The notes under the pieces: generated by a model | Database searches by the model: none | What the model was told of the DNA's origin: nothing | The model's input: the letters and a program-made list of their open reading frames with translations, nothing else | Program-made: the position numbers and the translations under genes | From: Costus lasius | Lineage: Eukaryota; Streptophyta; Magnoliopsida; Zingiberales; Costaceae | Direction of reading: 5' to 3' | NCBI GenBank assembly: GCA_027563935.2 | Contig: CM050451.1 | Span: 28,907,565 to 28,971,564 of the forward strand | DNA: 64,000 nt | Shown here: piece after piece, positions 58,982 to 64,000 of the stretch | Layout: every line of letters starts with the position of its first letter | Position numbering within the stretch: position 1 is the first letter of the stretch

Positions 58982-61036
58982 TGTTGTATCCCAACAAGTA
59001 GGTAAACTAAACTTATTCTTAAAGTCGCAGCCAAAACCTAAGTATTGGCGCACAGGGACTTGTCACCCCCTGATACGGCTCTAAAAACTTGTTCGGTTAC
59101 CACACTCGCAAGTGCACGGATACTCGAAGTAATAATTAAGATATCGAACCCACAGAGACCTATGTTGTCGAATAGCAAATAGTTGATTTCTTACTATCTA
59201 GGCAATTCGAAGTAGTGAAAAATAGCAATCGAAAACTAAAACAGAATTATCAGAGAGAAAAGCTGGGACTAGGGTTTCGTTCACTTTAACTTTTATGACT
59301 AGATATGAATAAGGATTTCGTTAGTTTAATTTTATCATGATGAAGGTATAATTTACTTAATAAAAGGATTGTTTCACTTTCGTGCAAACAACCGCACGGG
59401 GATTTATCTTCGCTTTCGCTCAAGATTCATCCCAACACTGAAGAGAAGTAAATCATCAAACAATGAACTCAAGGATCACTTTTGTGCATCCGAATTCTAG
59501 GTTGATAACCTCTAGTGGAGTCTCCAGGATCACTTTCGTGCATCCGAGTCTCGACACTAGTTTTACTCATGGATCTCCAACGTTCCGATCCTTGCTTTCA
59601 CACAAGATCTCCACGTTTGACAAATAGATATCGATCTATAGATTCATGTTATAATCATGGCAATTATTCTACTAGAATAGATCAAGTTAGATCTAACCTA
59701 AGGAAGGGATCCTAACATGCAATTCTAGGGTTCCAAATTCTCAAGCAATTACCTTTCAGTCAACAGCGAAAATTCTAAGAACATAATTAGTAACATGACC
59801 TTATAGAGAATCTAAGCACAATTGTCACATGAGCAAAATCATCATGCTAAGATTAAACGCAACGAAATATTGAAAAAGTAGTCATATAGTCATTGGAAAT
59901 TAAGTGAATTACTCCCCCATGTCCCAAAAGTAGTTTAAGCTATCATCGTGAAGGAATTACAATGAGTCATGGTTTTAGAAGATCGAAAATCAAAGGAAAA
60001 GAAAAGTTTAGAAAATACAGCACGGCTGTGAAGTATTTCACAGCCGTAATTTGCAAAGAACGTCGATGAATAGTGTCAGTGACTCTTTTTTCTTCGATTT
60101 CTCTTCCAATTGATCTCCTTTCGATCTGAAACTTCTGGTGTGTTGTCTCCTCCTTCAGACGAAGCTTCAGTAGAAAAATAATGGTCGGAGATCATCTGGA
60201 TCGAGCGCGGCGGCGAAACCCTAGGCGGCGGCGTGAATCGCAATTTCTCCCTCGACAGTGGATAAAAATTGGGGCTTCTGGTGTGTGCGTAATTCTTCCG
60301 TCAAAAGCTCCTTGATTGCTTCTTACGGCATCCAGTTTAAAGCTCTGGATCGCTCGCAATCTTCTCCGCAAGAATCAGGCATCGATATTGACCTGGGCGT
60401 CGTGATCAAATAAGGAATTACGGTAGTATAATAGTTCACGGCACTGCCGTAAAATCCCTCGAGTATTCTGTTCCTAAAAAGGCTGGAAATTACGGCACCG
60501 TAATCTAGTTTACGGTACTGCCATAAAATCGGCTAAAGTCTCTGTTCGCGAACATCTGGCAATTACAGCCTGTGTAGTTTCTTACGGTAGTGCCGTAAAA
60601 TTGAGCGAAGTTTCTAATCTGAAGAATTCTGAAATACGGTACCGTAATATTGTTTATGGCGATGCCGTAAAATCTGAAAAACTTTTTGTTCGGAAATTCT
60701 TCAAAATACGGCAGGGCTCGGATTTTACGGTACTGTCTGAAATTACGGTACCGTAAAATGGATTATGGCACTGCCGTAATTTGCAGACTTGCTCCGTTTT
60801 GCGTGAAAATTCTTGGGTGATCTCCTCTTGATGATGGTAATCCTTCTATGTATTTGATTTTGCTTGAAAATGCCTAAAAATAGTGCATTTTTACCTGAAA
60901 ACCATGAAAAACTAAAATAAAAGTAGACTTTGCAATATTCGATGAATTTAGCATGAAAACAAGTGAAAGATCTTCAATCTAGCATGAAAAGATATCCAAA
61001 ATGATACAAAATATACTATATATTTTGGTGTCATCA
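58982..61036 (-). mobile_element. P2 5' LTR (about 2.05 kb)
   Basis: TGTTGTATCCC to GGTGTCATCA on the plus-strand map. Same family as P1 and P3. It contains palindromic TTACGG...CCGTAA units at 60417, 60489, 60562, 60633, 60705 and 60742, and one outlier pair at 60014-60050 (CACGGCTGTG...CACAGCCGT). No gene in it. Confidence 0.9.
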
Positions 61037-61859
61037 CAAAGTACCTACATTGATAAGGTCCTAGAGAGGTTCAACTTGGAGCAATCCAAGAAGGGATACC
61101 TTCTAGTGAGATATGACCTTACTCTCTTAAAGAAGCCAGTGTCCCACCACACTGGCAGAGAGGGATGACATGAGTCGAGTGCCCTATGCTTCAGCAGTAG
61201 GATCGATCATGTATGTAATGTTATGTACTAGACCAGACGTGGCTTATGCTGTGAGCATAACCAGCCGATACTAATCCAATCTAGGTCTACAGCACTGGGT
61301 GACTGTGAAGAACATCCTTAAGTATCTAGGAAGGACTAAAGATTTGTTCTTGGTCTATGGGGGACAGGAAGGGCTCAGTGTTCAGGGCTACACTGATGTG
61401 TCATTTTAGTCATACCCTGATGACTTCATATCGCAGGCAGGCTATGTGTTCAAGCTGAATGGAGGTGCTGTATGCTGGAAGAGCTTCAAGCAATCCACCA
61501 TAGCTGATTCTATAATCGAGGCTGAGTATGTGGCCACTTCTAAGGTAGCCAAAGAAGCCATTTGGATTAGGAAGTTCATTTCTGAACTTTAGGTGGTTCC
61601 AAGTGCAGTGGATCCCATTGAGCTTTACTGTGACAACAATGGGGCAATTGCACAAGCTAATGAACCACAATCTCATCAAAAATCTAAACACATGCTCAGG
61701 AGATTTCACCTTATCAGAGAGATCATTGACCGAGGTGATGTCAAGATTAGCAGAGTTGACATAGAGAACAATCTAGTAGACCCACTGACCAAGGCTTTGG
61801 CGCAGCAGAAGCATGATGGTCATGCTAGGAATATGGGGTTGAGGTTCCTCAACCTGTAG
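61037..61859 (+). pseudogene. B3 gag-pol remnant, part 4 (RT end and RNase H)
   Basis: Starts with the duplicated CAAAG and continues the STYIDKVLERF segment of RT, then RNase H: GYTD near 61389, an ISEL segment followed by TAG at 61591, and the DNNGAIAQANEPQSHQKSKH segment at about 61628-61690. Several stops of C-to-T type and frame changes. It ends FLNL-stop at 61859. Confidence 0.88.
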
Positions 61860-61869
61860 GTCTTAGTGC

Positions 61870-61879
61870 AAGTGGGAGA
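61870..61879 (+). promoter_or_regulatory. B3 polypurine tract
   Basis: AAGTGGGAGA one base before the B3 3' LTR. Confidence 0.85.
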
Positions 61880-61880
61880 T

Positions 61881-62540
61881 TGTTGGTGTATATGCCCTGA
61901 GACCTACTATTGGTCCATCTTTGTACTACTTGACTCTAATATTTATATATCATTCTAGCATTGTCGTTATCATTGTTTGTCTACATCTACGATTATGTAC
62001 TTATATGATAATGTCCCCGTAGACAGATTGGATCTGTACTCAAATGGTTATCCCTAGTCAATGTACATTAGTGGATATGAGAAAGCTATGGTACATGAGA
62101 GACTGGTATATGGGCTGGTTAGGCACGAGGTGCTAACGCAGACATATGGGTATATCAATGATGGATATACTGGAACGACCCACTGTGAGGCAATGACTTG
62201 GTGTCATGAGTTATCCTCACAAGTGATAGGAGATGCATTGGTCACTTGACTTGAGGTCATTGACTATTCTATATGGTTAGGGACATGCTTTGATGTAACC
62301 TAACACTTCGCCGTAGTTGGGAGGTAATAACGGTTGTCATTGAGTATGTCACTATCTATATAAGAAGGTAAATAGACAGACAGAGAATTTGCCCCTTCCT
62401 GAGGGAAGCATGATATCCACAGGGCCCCCTTATGGTTCTATGACTGAAAGTGTATGGCCATACCCATGTGAGAACCTAATATAGTTATAACCATGTGATT
62501 GGGTGAAAATAAGTGATGACACACTTGTCCAATCGGATAT
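61881..62540 (+). mobile_element. B3 3' LTR, first 660 bp, cut by P3
   Basis: Same start as the B3 5' LTR (27215), with about 5 percent difference over the first 350 bp. It includes GTATGGCCATAC at 62452-62463. Interrupted at 62540 (GATAT as expected target site); the rest should follow P3 beyond the window. Confidence 0.88.
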
Positions 62541-64000
62541 TGATGACACCAAAATATATAGTATATTTTGTATCATTTTATATATCTTTTAATGCTCAAT
62601 TGAAGATCTTTTGCTTATTTTTATGCCAAAATTATCAAATATTGTAAAATCTACTTCTATTTTGGTTTTTCATGATTTTCAAGTAAAAAGGCACTACTTT
62701 GAGGCGTTTTCAAGCAAAATCGAAGACATAGAAGAGTTACCATCATCAAGAGGAGATCACCCGACAAATTTCACGCAAATCGGAGCAACTGACCAAAATA
62801 CGGTAGTGCCGTATTTTATATTACGGTACCGTATTTCCGTACGATACCGTAATATCGGAGCACCTGCCGTAATTTGGTAGATTTTCAGATCAGAAAGTTT
62901 CCCTGATTTTACGACACAACCGTAAAGAATTACACGGGCCATATTTTGGAGCACTTCAGAACAGAGAGATTCATTGAAATTACGGCACTACCGTAAACCA
63001 TTTTACGGTGCCATATTCCTTAGAGATTTTAGACCAGAGAACTCATCTGATTTTACGGCACTGCCATAATAACTTTTACGGGCCATAATTTTGACACAGG
63101 GTTCACAGAACCAAAATACGGCACTGCCGTAAAATAAAACACGGCCGTATTTTCTTCCTGGACGCGCGACTTTTTTGGGCTGAATCTTGCGCGGACCATA
63201 ACTTTTGATCCAGAGCTCCAAATTGAGATCCAAAAGTTGCTACAGACTTGTATTTAAGAAGGGAACACACACGAAGTGAAATCCTGAATTTTTATCCATT
63301 ATTGAGAGAGCAATTGAGAGAAAGGTGCTTAGGGTTTGGCTTTGCATCGAGAGGCATGGAGGCCACCTCAGGCTGTGATTTTCACACAGAAGCTTCACCT
63401 AGAGGAGGAGACAATACCCCAGAAGTTTCAAAGGAAAAGGAGTTGGATTGGAGAAGAAATCAAAGAAAAGGGAAGCGCCGCCACTATTCATCGACGCCTC
63501 CTTGCAAAATACGGCTGTGAAATATTTCACAGCCGTGCTGTATTTTCTTAACTCTTCTTGTCCTTTCATTTTTTATCTTCTGAAACTATGGCTTATTGTA
63601 TTTCTCTTTCCATGCTAGCTTAATCATATTTTGGGACATGGGTGTAATTCACTTTGATTTCTTAATGATTAGATAACTCTTATTTTCACCAGAATAGTTT
63701 TATTATGATGATTCTACTTATGTGATTGTTTGTCTTTGATTCTCCATAGATTGATGTTATTATTCATGTTTTAGAGTTCTCGCAATAAGGACCGAAAGGT
63801 GACTTGCTTGAGAACTTTGAACCCTAGAATTACATATTAGGAACTCTCTTACGTTAGTTCTTAATTATTTGATTTTAGTGATCTTATTGCCATGATGATA
63901 ATTTGAATCTAGGGTAGAGTCGAGTTGTCAAACGTGGAGATCTTGCACGAAAGTGAGGATCGGAACGTTGGAGAACCATAAGTAGAACTTGTGTTGAGTC
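62541..64000 (+). mobile_element. P3: Ty3-P LTR, plus strand, cut by the window end
   Basis: Starts TGATGACACC, the same terminus as P1 and P2 in the opposite orientation, and follows their LTR for 1460 bp, with the palindrome array at about 62797-63150 and the outlier pair at about 63508-63537. Whether it is a solo LTR or a full element cannot be seen. The small frames at 63248-63551 overlap the LTR and show no family. Confidence 0.85.

Larger units (their letters stand above)
57329..61036 (-). mobile_element. P2: internally deleted Ty3-P element, minus strand
   Basis: Inserted in B3 RT with target duplication TAAAG (57324-57328) / CAAAG (61037-61041, the coding version). The right end is a full 5' LTR (58982-61036, about 2.05 kb); then primer site, leader and gag. 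The left end keeps only 182 bp of the 3' LTR (57329-57510), joined straight to the gag coding sequence at about 57510. All of pol and most of the 3' LTR are deleted. Non-autonomous as it stands. Confidence 0.9.

Noticed and set aside
1..64000. tRNA, rRNA, miRNA or host protein genes
   Set aside because: I found no convincing tRNA cloverleaf, rRNA segment or non-transposon protein family on either strand by reading; a covariance-model scan was not possible.

Overview
The window looks like nuclear DNA of a flowering plant with a repeat-rich genome; I cannot name the species. I see no host gene. Almost every base belongs to LTR retrotransposons, most of them Ty1/Copia elements of one general type, stacked inside each other. 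The internal labels used below are mine. Cop-A has LTRs of about 1.7 kb starting TGTTGGGG and a polyprotein of about 1293 aa. Cop-B has LTRs of about 1.9-2.1 kb starting TGTTGGTGTATATG and ending CCCAACA, with a short, decayed Gag. Cop-C is a single solo LTR of 2.4 kb. Ty3-P is a Ty3 element with an Athila/Tat-like Gag and primer site whose LTRs are full of short palindromes.

Layout. 1-181 is the end of an LTR, perhaps of a chromovirus, abutting the leader of Cop-A element A1 (polyprotein 456-4337, 3' LTR 4358-6034). 6035-6624 is the only stretch with no recognisable element. From 6625 to beyond the window end runs one old Cop-B element, B1. Inside it lie B2 (11654-23011, TSD CTCTC, itself holding solo LTR B4 at 13327-15423), the solo Ty3-P LTR P1 (23614-25495, TSD ATGGG), and, within B1's 3' LTR, another Cop-B element B3 (27215 to beyond the window).

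B3 was hit by Cop-A element A2 (starts 32250, TSD ATTCA). The leader of A2 holds the minus-strand solo LTR B5 (34401-45388, TSD GTTCA), and B5 holds the youngest element, A4 (35954-45046, minus strand, TSD GTGAG, two 1698-bp LTRs with about three differences). That is five levels of nesting: B1 > B3 > A2 > B5 > A4. A2 is cut at 49942 inside reverse transcriptase and joined, through the microhomology AATGG, to a second copy of B3's own leader/gag/integrase region. That copy ends in a solo Cop-A LTR with the same ATTCA target duplication. It is best read as a tandem duplication followed by LTR-LTR recombination. B3 then continues and is interrupted by solo LTR C1 (54027-56460), a deleted Ty3-P element P2 (57329-61036), and a Ty3-P LTR P3 (62541 to the end).

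Functionally, the coding parts are retrotransposon Gag, protease, integrase, reverse transcriptase and RNase H. Only A1 (456-4337) reads through without a stop; A4 has a single nonsense codon; all Cop-B copies are heavily decayed, largely by C-to-T type changes. The most notable signals are these: a Gag about 100 residues short with a Cys-to-Met/Leu zinc knuckle shared by three independent Cop-B insertions; the perfect palindrome GTATGGCCATAC kept at the same place in the LTRs of three Copia families; leader hairpins with compensatory changes; and a roughly 71-bp-period array of palindromes in Ty3-P LTRs. Coordinates of LTR ends rest on TG...CA termini, target-site duplications and comparison of copies by eye.
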